A stretch of 29,247 nucleotides of DNA from an uncultured bacterium (GTDB lineage Bacteria; Actinomycetota; Coriobacteriia; Coriobacteriales; Eggerthellaceae): the NCBI GenBank assembly GCA_905215035.1, contig CAJMOJ010000019.1, positions 1-29,247 of the forward strand, read 5' to 3'. The notes below the pieces were generated by a model, which did not search any database, had not been told where the DNA came from, and saw nothing but the letters and a program-made list of their open reading frames with translations. Every line of letters starts with the position of its first letter. Position 1 is the stretch's first letter. Made by a program: the position numbers and the translations under genes. Positions 6,611 to 15,101 of the stretch are shown piece by piece.

Positions 6611-7225
6611 TTAGTACTGGATGAACTTGTCGCGTGGGGTAAAGCAGATAGGGCACTTCTCAAAGTCTTCACCCTTGTGGATATAGCCACAGATTGGGCA
6701 GAGATAATAGTGCTCGTTGTCTGGGTTGTCGATGTTGTTGTATGCGTTCAGATAACGTTCTGCGTGGTATGCTTCAGCAAGCTTAGCGCGGGTGAATACA
6801 AACTCAGCTTTGGTGTTGCCCTCTTCTTGCGCCTTCTTGATGAAGGAAGGATACATGTCGGAGGTTTCATACATCTCACCATAAGCAGAGGAGATTAAGT
6901 CAAGGTCAAGTTCGGTGCCAGCTACATATTCAGCAACAGGCTTTTCCCACTCGGGTTCAACTTCCTGAACAAGCTTGTATTCCATAGCGATATGGAACTG
7001 TTCAGCAGCAGCAGTTGCACGCCATAAACGTGCTAATTGTTCGTAGCCTTTTTGCTCTGCAAGTTCAGCAAATGCAGTGTATTTTGCTGAAGCGCCGGTC
7101 TCACCTGTAACAGCAGCTTTAAGATTATCAAGTGAAGTTCCAACTACCGTTTGAGCATCAGGCACAATATTGAAATTGTGAGAATTCTCTGCGGTAGGAA
7201 GAACGTCGCGTACTTGTTGGGTCAT
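6611..7225 (-). CDS. rbr: Rubrerythrin
   Basis: A non-haem di-iron peroxidase that reduces hydrogen peroxide in the cytoplasm of anaerobes. The N-terminal ferritin-like four-helix domain (about 32-165) carries the expected ligands: E42 in GETGASAKY, E75 and H78 in EQFH, E117/E120, and E151/H154 in EAYH. The C-terminal rubredoxin-like domain has CPICG (C176, C179) and CPIC (C191, C194) for one iron. At 204 aa it is near the usual 190-200. GAGAGAAGG lies 6-7 nt before ATG 7225. It is divergent from the aminopeptidase gene. Confidence 0.95.
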   Translation of the reverse strand: MTQQVRDVLPTAENSHNFNIVPDAQTVVGTSLDNLKAAVTGETGASAKYTAFAELAEQKGYEQLARLWRATAAAEQFHIAMEYKLVQEVEPEWEKPVAEYVAGTELDLDLISSAYGEMYETSDMYPSFIKKAQEEGNTKAEFVFTRAKLAEAYHAERYLNAYNNIDNPDNEHYYLCPICGYIHKGEDFEKCPICFTPRDKFIQY

Positions 7226-7316
7226 GATCTACCTTCTCTCTTTCATAAACGTTATTAAGTGATTATGAGATATAGATATGATACTAAAAAGACGCAAAAG
7301 AGAGCCAAAACATTTT

Positions 7317-7342
7317 GAGTTATGAGTGCTTTCACATAACTC
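7317..7342. promoter_or_regulatory. Inverted repeat in the rubrerythrin/aminopeptidase divergent region
   Basis: GAGTTATG (7317-7324) and CATAACTC (7335-7342) are perfect inverted halves separated by 10 nt. The position, about 92 nt upstream of rubrerythrin, suits an operator, but a promoter hexamer pair is not obvious. The halves do not match a PerR consensus that I can recognise. Confidence 0.4.
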
Positions 7343-7401
7343 TGTTATCGTCCAGTAACCAAATTTGTGGTGAAATAAGTAGTTGGACAGATAATGAATA
7401 G

Positions 7402-7445
7402 ATCGTATGGAGATTGTCTAAGGATCATGTGGAGATCATCTAAGG
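7402..7445. repeat. Two 22-nt imperfect tandem repeats upstream of the M18 gene
   Basis: 7402-7423 and 7424-7445 match at 18 of 22 positions (pattern ATC..ATGGAGAT...TCTAAGG). More degenerate AGGA-containing units run on to about 7485, close to the start codon. The repeats may lie in the leader of the aminopeptidase mRNA. Confidence 0.6.
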
Positions 7446-7497
7446 ACTACCCAGGAATCATAGAGACATCACCTAGGAGAGAAAAGAGAAGATTAGT

Positions 7498-8955
7498 ATG
7501 GAACGAGATATTGCTTGGAAATCATTATCGGCTGAACAAAACGATGAGCTCAAAACGGTAACGGATCAATACCGTACATTTATTTCAGAGTGCAAAACAG
7601 AACGCTTATGTACGCGCCGTGCAGTAGAGATGGCGCAGGCAGCTGGTTATAAAGATCTTATGGCTTTGCGCAATGAGGCATCAACACTCAACCCAGGGGA
7701 TAAGGTGTATGCCACTAATGCTGGCAAAGCTATCATGTTAGTTCAATTGGGTGAAGATTCGCTTGAATCAGGCATGAATATTTTGGGTGCCCACATTGAT
7801 TCGCCTCGCTTGGACATCAAGCAAAATCCCGTGTACGAGTCCCACGACTTTGCTTTCTTAGATACACACTATTATGGCGGCATTAAAGCATATCAGTGGG
7901 TCACTTTGCCGCTTGCGCTCTATGGCGTTGTTGCTCTTAAAGATGGAAGTGTCATTGATATTTCTTTGGGCGATGGCCCTGATGATCCGGTGCTTGTGAT
8001 TACGGATCTTTTGCCTCACTTGGGCGCAGAGCAAATGAAGAAGACCGGTGATTCCCTGATTGAGGGTGAGGCGCTTGATGTTTTGGTGGGCTCTAAGCCT
8101 TTAATTGTAGAAGCTGAAAAGGCAGAAGAGATCGAAAAAGCAGCAAAGGCCGATGGGGCAACTTATGCCGACAAAATTACTGCGATGGGTCTCAAAGAGG
8201 CCGTTAAAGCACAACTGCTTTCCATTCTTCATGAGACATATGGAGTGGAAGAAGAGGACTTTCTCTCAGCTGAATTAGAGATTGTGCCTGCTGGCGCTGC
8301 GCGTGATTGTGGGCTCGACCGCTCTATGATTGTGGGCTATGGACAAGATGATCGCGTTTGCGCGTTCACTTCGCTCCTTGCTCAGCTTGACGTTGATGCT
8401 CCTAAGCGTACCTCAGTGACTATCTTGGTTGATAAAGAAGAGATTGGTTCTGTTGGTGCAACGGGTATGTCAAGCGTGTTTTTTGAAAACACAATCGCTG
8501 AAATTATGGATATGGCGGGTGAAACGGGTAACTTGGCATTGCGTCATGCACTCGCCAATTCTTGCATGCTTTCTTCTGATGTATCGGCTGCTTTTGACCC
8601 AGCGTATCCATCAGTATTTGAGACTAAAAACACCGCATTTGCTGGTCGCGGTTTGGTGTTTAATAAATTCACGGGATCACGAGGTAAATCAGGCTCCAAT
8701 GATGCTAATGCAGAATACATTGCGAAACTGCGCCGCATTTTAGACGATGCTGGCATCAAATATCAGACGGCAGAACTTGGTCGCGTTAATGCAGGCGGCG
8801 GCGGAACCATTGCCTATATTCCTGCAAAATATGGCATGGATGTTATTGACTCAGGCGTTGCGGTGCTTTCCATGCATTCTCCCTGGGAAGTTACTTCAAA
8901 GGTGGATATTTACGAGGCATATCTGGGATACAAAGCTTTCTTGCGTGCTGAGTAA
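7498..8955 (+). CDS. M18 family zinc aminopeptidase
   Basis: A cytosolic di-zinc exopeptidase that removes N-terminal residues; family members often prefer acidic or neutral residues. The 485-aa length fits the family. Metal and active-site signatures are visible: AHIDSPR (H99, D101), VDKEEIGS (D312, E314, E315) and MHSPWE near the end (H460). Other conserved blocks are DTHYYGGIKAYQW and GRVNAGGGGTIAYI. The ribosome binding site before ATG 7498 is weak (AAGAGAAG). Bacterial homologues are annotated as M18 family or aspartyl aminopeptidase; the substrate preference is not visible. Confidence 0.9.
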   Translation: MERDIAWKSLSAEQNDELKTVTDQYRTFISECKTERLCTRRAVEMAQAAGYKDLMALRNEASTLNPGDKVYATNAGKAIMLVQLGEDSLESGMNILGAHIDSPRLDIKQNPVYESHDFAFLDTHYYGGIKAYQWVTLPLALYGVVALKDGSVIDISLGDGPDDPVLVITDLLPHLGAEQMKKTGDSLIEGEALDVLVGSKPLIVEAEKAEEIEKAAKADGATYADKITAMGLKEAVKAQLLSILHETYGVEEEDFLSAELEIVPAGAARDCGLDRSMIVGYGQDDRVCAFTSLLAQLDVDAPKRTSVTILVDKEEIGSVGATGMSSVFFENTIAEIMDMAGETGNLALRHALANSCMLSSDVSAAFDPAYPSVFETKNTAFAGRGLVFNKFTGSRGKSGSNDANAEYIAKLRRILDDAGIKYQTAELGRVNAGGGGTIAYIPAKYGMDVIDSGVAVLSMHSPWEVTSKVDIYEAYLGYKAFLRAE

Positions 8956-9063
8956 ACCCCATCGCCAAATTGAAAGTACGGAACTATGAAGATGGTTCTA
9001 TACTGGTAAAACTACCAACATGGGCAACAATTACAGACACGAGGAAGAAGATAGGAGTTAACC

Positions 9064-10584
9064 ATGGCGTATATCTTTGATGAGCCATCACGTACCTTTA
9101 ATGAATATTTATTGGTTCCGGGTTATTCTTCTGCAGAATGTACCCCTGATTCAGTTTCATTAGCAACGCCTTTGGTGAAGTTTAAGAAGGGTGAAGAGCC
9201 CTCGATTAAACTCTCTATTCCTATGGTGTCTGCAATCATGCAGGCGGTGTCGGACGATGGGATGGCGGTTGCACTTGCACAAGAAGGCGGCTTGTCATTT
9301 ATCTATGGCTCTCAGTCAGTTGAGTCACAGGCTGCTATGGTGCGCTCCGTTAAAGATCACAAAGCAGGTTTTGTGCGCTCCGACTCCAATCTTTCTCCTG
9401 ATGCAACGCTTGCTGATGTTGTTGCGCTTAAAGAAAAGAGTGGACATACCACCATGCCTGTTACTGAGGGCGGTCGTCCTCAGGGCAAACTTTTAGGTAT
9501 TGTAACGGGACGTGATTATCGCTTGTCTCGTATGGATCTCTCTACTCCGGTTGTTGACTTTATGACTCCTGTTGAGAAGTTGATTACTGCTCCTGCTGAC
9601 ACATCGCTCAAAGTAGCGAACGATATTATTTGGGATAACAAGCTCAATTCGCTTCCTATTGTTGATAATGCGGGTAACCTTTTGTATATGGTATTCCGTA
9701 AAGACTATGAGTCTCACAAATCTAATCCTCATGAGTTGCTTGATGATCATAAGCGCTATCTCGTTGGTGCTGGTATCAATACGCGTGATTATGCTGAGCG
9801 CGTTCCTGCGTTAGTTGAGGCAGGTGCTGACGTACTCTGCATTGACTCATCTGAGGGCTTCTCAGAGTGGCAAAGCCGCACGATTGCTTGGATTCGTGAC
9901 CATTATGGAGATTCCGTTAAGGTTGGTGCGGGTAATGTCGTTGATGGTGAGGGCTTCCGTTTCTTGGCTGAAGCTGGCGCTGACTTTATCAAGGTTGGTA
10001 TCGGCGGCGGATCTATTTGCATTACCCGTGAGCAAAAGGGTATTGGCCGTGGTCAGGCAACCGCGCTTATTGATGTAGCTAAAGCGCGTGATGAGTACTT
10101 CCGTGAGACTGGTATCTATATTCCTGTTTGTTCTGATGGTGGTATTGTATATGACTACCACATGACGCTTGCACTTGCTATGGGTGCTGACTTCTTGATG
10201 CTGGGACGCTACTTTGCTCGTTTTGATGAGTCTCCGACCAATAAAGTCAACGTCAATGGCAACTATATGAAAGAGTACTGGGGCGAAGGTTCAAGCCGTG
10301 CTCGCAATTGGCAGCGCTATGATTTGGGCGGCTCCAAGAAGGGCATGTCGTTTGAAGAGGGTGTTGATTCTTACGTTCCTTATGCGGGCTCTTTGAAAGA
10401 TAATGTGGGTCTGACGCTTTCCAAAGTGAAATCTACCATGTGCAACTGTGGTGCGCTTACTATTCCTGAGCTCCAAGAGAAAGCAAAACTCACTGTTGTT
10501 TCTGCAACCTCCATTGTTGAGGGCGGTGCACATGACGTTCTCTTGAAGGATAAAACGCCTTACGTTGGCAACACTATTCACTAA
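9064..10584 (+). CDS. guaB: IMP dehydrogenase, Tritrichomonas foetus type
   Basis: It converts IMP to XMP with NAD+, the committed step of guanine nucleotide synthesis. The TIM barrel is interrupted by a CBS pair (about 106-220). The catalytic loop GGGSICITREQKGIGRGQ puts the nucleophile at Cys319. D261, R382, R418 and Y419 also fall at the numbers I recall for the T. foetus enzyme. The N-terminus (TFNEYLLVPG, TPLVKF) and the ending (STMCNCGALTIPELQ, SIVEGGAHDV) follow that protein from memory and differ from ordinary GuaB. Length is 506 aa. A binding site (AGGAG) lies just before ATG 9064, and a strong terminator follows. It is very probably active. Confidence 0.95.
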   Translation: MAYIFDEPSRTFNEYLLVPGYSSAECTPDSVSLATPLVKFKKGEEPSIKLSIPMVSAIMQAVSDDGMAVALAQEGGLSFIYGSQSVESQAAMVRSVKDHKAGFVRSDSNLSPDATLADVVALKEKSGHTTMPVTEGGRPQGKLLGIVTGRDYRLSRMDLSTPVVDFMTPVEKLITAPADTSLKVANDIIWDNKLNSLPIVDNAGNLLYMVFRKDYESHKSNPHELLDDHKRYLVGAGINTRDYAERVPALVEAGADVLCIDSSEGFSEWQSRTIAWIRDHYGDSVKVGAGNVVDGEGFRFLAEAGADFIKVGIGGGSICITREQKGIGRGQATALIDVAKARDEYFRETGIYIPVCSDGGIVYDYHMTLALAMGADFLMLGRYFARFDESPTNKVNVNGNYMKEYWGEGSSRARNWQRYDLGGSKKGMSFEEGVDSYVPYAGSLKDNVGLTLSKVKSTMCNCGALTIPELQEKAKLTVVSATSIVEGGAHDVLLKDKTPYVGNTIH

Positions 10585-10647
10585 GTGAGTACAGTGCAGG
10601 TGCGCGGGATGAGCGGCCTGCTTGTGTGCTTCATAGTGCGAGATAAT

Positions 10648-10679
10648 GCGCAGATTCTTTTTGGGATCTGCGCTTTTTA
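10648..10679 (+). terminator. Intrinsic terminator after guaB
   Basis: GCGCAGAT (10648-10655) pairs with ATCTGCGC (10666-10673) across a 10-nt loop, and TTTTTA follows directly. It lies 64 nt beyond the guaB stop. Confidence 0.9.
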
Positions 10680-10782
10680 TATGCGCAATATATACACAAG
10701 AGCTATGAGCACGGGATTGTTGCCGGGATTATTCGCGATGTTTGGTGATGCCATACCGTCCCATGCTGTTCGATAGTACGTT

Positions 10783-10800
10783 TGTATACATTTGTATACA
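10783..10800. promoter_or_regulatory. Paired TGTATACA palindromes
   Basis: The decamer TTTGTATACA occurs twice in tandem (10781-10800). Each copy contains the perfect 8-bp palindrome TGTATACA (10783-10790 and 10793-10800), so the centres are 10 bp apart, one helical turn. It lies about 220 nt upstream of the secreted protein gene. The rest of 10680-11010 shows no gene that I accept. Confidence 0.4.
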
Positions 10801-10988
10801 CAAGATGCACACAAGGCGCAGCGATCTGTGTGGTGCGTGGCGTACCTGCAGTATTGTCGTTAAAAAACACCTTATAACCTGCAGATATAGCGAGAAAAGA
10901 TACTGTAGCAAAAGCGCATACGTGATTGCAGTTATGTCAAGATGTATAGGTTTTGAGGAGTGAATGACCGTTTGCGGGTGTCTAGATT

Positions 10989-11023
10989 TTGCACTCAGAA
11001 AGGCCATCGCTATAATTAGCGTC
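10989..11023 (+). promoter_or_regulatory. Promoter of a probable leaderless transcript
   Basis: A perfect TATAAT (11011-11016) is preceded 16 nt upstream by TTGCAC (10989-10994). The -10 ends 7 nt before ATG 11024, so transcription would start at or next to the A of the start codon. No ribosome binding site lies within the expected distance of this ATG. This is the usual geometry of a leaderless mRNA, common in actinobacteria. Confidence 0.6.
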
Positions 11024-12130
11024 ATGTCTGCAAAGGCAAAAATACAAAGTTTGGTAGCGCTTAGTATGAGCGCTCTTTTAGTGTTGTCCCTCGGGTTGCC
11101 GTATGGTACAACACTTAGACCTGCTTATGCAGATGATTTGGCAGATGCACAGGCGGCATTAAATGCTGCTGCAGCCGACCTCAACGCTATTAGTGCGGAG
11201 TATAATGCGCTCCAAGCTCAAGCTGCAGAACTCGATAGCCAAATTTCGGCAGCGACCGATCAAGTCCTTGATGCTCAAACAGCTATGCAAGAGGGTCAAA
11301 AGGTCCTCGGAGATGCGGTATGTGCATCGTATAAAAGCGATGCATCAATGTCTCTCGTTTCAATTTTTCTGAAGTCAGAGAATATGTCTGACTTCATGAA
11401 GAATATTGAGTATTACAGTTCTATCCAAGAGGCCCAAGCAAAGATTGTTGCTGAACAAAAGCGATTGAAAGATGAGCTTGAGACTCGCCTTGCTGATTTG
11501 GACAGCAAAAAAGATGCGCAGGAAACACTGTTGAGTCAAGCAGCAGAAAAACGATCTCAAGCAGAGCAGATTGTGTCGGCAGCTTCCGCTAAAGTCTCTA
11601 ATATTGAATCAGAACGTGCTCGTATTGCAGCATTGCAAGCACAGGCTGCTGCTATGCAACAAGAACAACAATCATCGCAAAATAACGATAAGCCCCTGAA
11701 TGGCAACTGGAATACGTCCGCGGGTACGGGTGGTTCAAGTAGCGGTTCGAGCTCTTCAAATAATAATAGTAACAAGATTGATCCTCCCGCAAGTAATGCA
11801 AGCGGATGGCGTACGGGAACCGCTTCGGCGTATGGCGGATCATCAGACAAAAACACACCCAACCCTGGAACAACAGCAACAGGTGCTGTTTGTAATGACA
11901 CTTCTATGGGAGTAGCTATTCCCATGTCGTGGAAAAACTATCGCTCCTACTTTGGACGCAAAGTTGAAATTCGTTATGGTGGAAAAACAGTGATTGCTAC
12001 CGTAAATGATTGCGGTGGTATGGGTAATGGGTCACGTAGCCTTGATCTTCAGCCAGGTGTCTTTAAAAAATTTGGCTTCAATACCTGTAAAGCATGGGGT
12101 TTGCGCACAGTAGAGTTCCGCTTCCTCTAA
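11024..12130 (+). CDS. Secreted coiled-coil protein with C-terminal double-psi barrel (RlpA/expansin-like)
   Basis: The predicted protein has 368 aa. Residues 1-36 form a signal peptide with Lys4/Lys6, a long hydrophobic core and AYA before the cut at 36/37. Residues 37-225 are Ala/Gln/Glu-rich coiled coil, like the PcsB-type regions of cell-wall hydrolase partners. A Ser/Asn/Gly linker (about 225-260) leads to a double-psi beta-barrel with TASAYGG, ATG and VNDCGGMG (Asp329), then a DLQPGVF motif. Such barrels occur in RlpA, 3D-domain and expansin-like proteins that cut or bind peptidoglycan. ATG 11024 is preferred; an in-frame ATG at 10964 would add 20 residues and spoil the signal peptide, and its GGAG is only 3 nt away. 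Likely role: wall remodelling or division, inferred. Confidence 0.82.
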   Translation: MSAKAKIQSLVALSMSALLVLSLGLPYGTTLRPAYADDLADAQAALNAAAADLNAISAEYNALQAQAAELDSQISAATDQVLDAQTAMQEGQKVLGDAVCASYKSDASMSLVSIFLKSENMSDFMKNIEYYSSIQEAQAKIVAEQKRLKDELETRLADLDSKKDAQETLLSQAAEKRSQAEQIVSAASAKVSNIESERARIAALQAQAAAMQQEQQSSQNNDKPLNGNWNTSAGTGGSSSGSSSSNNNSNKIDPPASNASGWRTGTASAYGGSSDKNTPNPGTTATGAVCNDTSMGVAIPMSWKNYRSYFGRKVEIRYGGKTVIATVNDCGGMGNGSRSLDLQPGVFKKFGFNTCKAWGLRTVEFRFL

Positions 12131-12254
12131 AATCTTACGCCTGTGCGTGTATATGCATGTATCAGTAAGCTAATTCGTTGTAAAATTCTCACGTGTCCCT
12201 GCGTTATGGCATTAACTCATTGCCAAGATTAGTTGCTATGGTTGCTTAATTGAG

Positions 12255-12293
12255 CTGGTTGTCGATTCTGGTTATCAGTTTTGGTTGTCAGTT
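12255..12293. repeat. Three 13-nt tandem repeats upstream of leuS
   Basis: 12255-12267, 12268-12280 and 12281-12293 are variants of CTGGTTGTCAGTT, with a fourth degenerate unit up to about 12306. The surrounding gap (12131-12425) shows no T-box (no AGGGUGG-type sequence) and no clear terminator for the preceding gene. Confidence 0.6.
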
Positions 12294-12425
12294 TTTTGCT
12301 TGTCAACCTAGCCATCAAGCTGATCATCAATGATAGGTGCTCTTTTGCGGCACATGATACGGTAATGCGGATAACCAGGGAACTATACAAATAAACGAAA
12401 CGTTACGCGAATAAAGGACAGATGG

Positions 12426-15017
12426 ATGAAAGCATATAATCCTCACGAGATTGAGCCGCGCCTCCAAAAAGAATGGGATCAAGCTCACCTCTATCAGACC
12501 CAAGATCCTCGTAAGTCTGACAAGCCCAAGCAGTACGTACTTGAAATGTTTCCCTATCCATCGGGTGATATTCATATGGGCCATGTGCGCAACTACACGT
12601 TCGGTGATGTTATTGCGCGTTACTACACTATGCGTGGGTATGATGTGCTTCATCCTATGGGTTGGGATGCTTTTGGTTTGCCCGCAGAAAATGCAGCTAT
12701 CAAACATCATTCACATCCTGCAACGTGGACGTATCAAAATATTGAAACGCAAAAAGCAAGCTTTAAGCGCATGGGCTTTTCATACGATTGGGATAGAACC
12801 GTTGTTGCTTGTGACCCCGATTATTACAAATGGGGCCAGTGGATTTTCTTGAAGTTTTGGGAGCGCGGTTTAGTTGAGCGTCGTAATTCACCTGTTAATT
12901 GGTGTCCAAGCTGTGGAACTGTGCTCGCTAATGAGCAAGTTATTGAAGGACGTTGTTGGCGCTGTGATTCTGAGGTAGAGAAGCGCGATCTTACTCAGTG
13001 GTATTACAAGATTACGGACTACGCTCAGGAATTACTTGATGATCTTGATCAACTGAAAGGCTGGCCTGAACGCGTAAAGCAGCAGCAGGCAAATTGGATT
13101 GGTCGTTCTGAGGGCGCTCAAGTTGACTTTATCTTGTGTGATCAAGAGGGCAATGCTCCTGCTAATCCGACTGATGAAGATCTTATTACTGTTTTCACTA
13201 CGCGCGCTGACACACTTTTTGGCTGCTCGTTCTTTGTACTCGCTCCTGAGTATGCTGGTCTTGCGGATCTGGTGGCAGGTATGCCGCAAGAGGCTGATGT
13301 GCTTGCACTGGTAGAGGCCTCTAAAAAGGTATCCGCACTTGAGCGTGCACAGGGAGATCGTGAAAAACACGGCGTGTTTACGGGTCGCTATGTGGTAAAC
13401 CCTATCAATAATGAAAAAGTGCCGGTATGGGTGGCTGACTATGTTGTTGCTGATTATGGCACCGGTGCGGTTATGGCGGTTCCTTGTGGTGATCAGCGCG
13501 ATTTCGAGTTTGCACGCAAATATGATCTGCCTATTATTCCTATTATTTTGGGAGAGGATGATCCGCTGTATCCTGAACTTAAGAATGAGCAGGGTCGCCG
13601 TGTTACCAGCGTGGACTGGCCTGAGGCATATGCTGCTGAAGGAATTTTGGTACAGTCCGGTCCTTATACTGGCATGATTGGCGGCAAACATTCTGAAGGA
13701 GAGCAAGCAGTCGTAACGGCGCTTGAGGAGATGGGTCGTGGACGGCGTACAGTTGAATTCCGTCTTCGTGATTGGTTGATTTCACGTCAACGTTATTGGG
13801 GTAATCCTATTCCAGCAATACACTGTGATGATTGCGGTGTTGTTCCTGTACCTGAAGAGGATTTGCCGGTTCTGCTTCCTGAAGACATTGATCTTTCTGC
13901 GGGTGAAACGCTTGCTACTCATAAGGAATTTGTAGAGTGCACCTGTCCTCAGTGCGGTAAACCTGCACGTCGAGAAACAGATACTATGGATACTTTTACG
14001 TGTTCAAGCTGGTATTACATGCGCTATACCGATCCTCACAATCAAAATCTTCCGTTTGATCCTGCCGCAGCTAATGCATGGATGCCGGTTGATCATTATA
14101 TTGGTGGTATTGAGCACGCAATCCTGCATTTGCTCTATTCTCGTTTCTTTACCAAAGTGCTTCGTGATGCAGGTATGCTTGATTTTGACGAACCTTTTAC
14201 CAATCTGCTCTGCCAGGGTATGGTGCTCGACGAGCATGGTGATGTTATGTCTAAGTCTAAGGGTAACGTAATCGCGCCTGAAGATATGATTGCTGAATAT
14301 GGCGCTGATGCGGTACGTGCCTACATTCTTTTCATGGCTCCTGCAGACAAAGAGCTCTTATGGAATGAGGATGGCCTCGCTGGTCTTTATAAATTCTTGA
14401 ATCGCGTATGGCGCCAAATTAATGATCTTGCGGGTGTTGCCGATGACAATACGCTTTATCAAGCTGATGCGAAAAAAGCAGGCGATGAGACAGCCGGACA
14501 AGCACTTATTAAGAAGCTCGTGCGTGAGCGCCATCGCGTGGTAGAGAAGGTCCAAGATGATTTTGAGCGCAATAACTTCAATACGGCAATTTCTGCCATT
14601 ATGGAACTCTCCAATGCGGCAGGTGATTACTTGCGTCACTATTCAGCAGAAGAACGTGCTTCTCGCGCTGAACTTGCTGCGCTTGACACTGAAGTTGCAG
14701 AGGTGTTAGTTAAGCTTTTGGCTCCTATTGCTCCTCATTGGGCAGAAGAGCTTTGGAGATCAGTGCTTGGTCATGACACATTCTTGTATGAACAGCCTTG
14801 GCCAACCTTTGATCCTGAAAAGATCAAGCAGGATGAGGTTGAGCTTGCCGTCCAAATCAACGGTAAAGTTAAGGCGCGTATCACTATTGCTGCTGATGCC
14901 GATGAGGAGGCTATCAAGGCGGTTGCACTTAATGCAGTTGCCCAGCAGACAGAAGGTAAAAATATTGCTAAGACGATTGTGATTCCTGGTCGTTTAGTTA
15001 ATATTGTCGTGAAATAA
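12426..15017 (+). CDS. leuS: Leucyl-tRNA synthetase
   Basis: A class I synthetase that charges tRNA-Leu, 863 aa, normal for bacterial LeuRS. The HIGH motif appears as HMGH (50-53) within PYPSGDIHMGHVRNY. The KMSKS loop is MSKSK (608-612). Two Cys pairs, WCPSCG and CWRC, lie in the zinc-binding region. The CP1 editing domain is intact with TTRADT (258-263) and GTGAVMAVPCGDQRD. The anticodon-binding and C-terminal domains follow. AAAGGA lies 8-10 nt before ATG 12426. The next gene begins 84 nt after the stop. Confidence 0.98.
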   Translation: MKAYNPHEIEPRLQKEWDQAHLYQTQDPRKSDKPKQYVLEMFPYPSGDIHMGHVRNYTFGDVIARYYTMRGYDVLHPMGWDAFGLPAENAAIKHHSHPATWTYQNIETQKASFKRMGFSYDWDRTVVACDPDYYKWGQWIFLKFWERGLVERRNSPVNWCPSCGTVLANEQVIEGRCWRCDSEVEKRDLTQWYYKITDYAQELLDDLDQLKGWPERVKQQQANWIGRSEGAQVDFILCDQEGNAPANPTDEDLITVFTTRADTLFGCSFFVLAPEYAGLADLVAGMPQEADVLALVEASKKVSALERAQGDREKHGVFTGRYVVNPINNEKVPVWVADYVVADYGTGAVMAVPCGDQRDFEFARKYDLPIIPIILGEDDPLYPELKNEQGRRVTSVDWPEAYAAEGILVQSGPYTGMIGGKHSEGEQAVVTALEEMGRGRRTVEFRLRDWLISRQRYWGNPIPAIHCDDCGVVPVPEEDLPVLLPEDIDLSAGETLATHKEFVECTCPQCGKPARRETDTMDTFTCSSWYYMRYTDPHNQNLPFDPAAANAWMPVDHYIGGIEHAILHLLYSRFFTKVLRDAGMLDFDEPFTNLLCQGMVLDEHGDVMSKSKGNVIAPEDMIAEYGADAVRAYILFMAPADKELLWNEDGLAGLYKFLNRVWRQINDLAGVADDNTLYQADAKKAGDETAGQALIKKLVRERHRVVEKVQDDFERNNFNTAISAIMELSNAAGDYLRHYSAEERASRAELAALDTEVAEVLVKLLAPIAPHWAEELWRSVLGHDTFLYEQPWPTFDPEKIKQDEVELAVQINGKVKARITIAADADEEAIKAVALNAVAQQTEGKNIAKTIVIPGRLVNIVVK

Positions 15018-15101
15018 GACACGGTCAGAACTTTTGTGTATAAACTAAGCGTGTAAACGCAAGCAAGAACTGAGCATAAGTAGCGTATGAATTGAGCATG
15101 A

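Noticed and set aside
10585..10776. Plus-strand frame of 63 codons after guaB
   Set aside because: It spans the guaB terminator hairpin and T-run, and no protein family is evident.
12131..12425. T-box riboswitch upstream of leuS
   Set aside because: No AGGGUGG-type T-box sequence or antiterminator/terminator pair was found.
13032..13706. Long minus-strand frame (224 codons)
   Set aside because: It is antisense to leuS, with no family resemblance.
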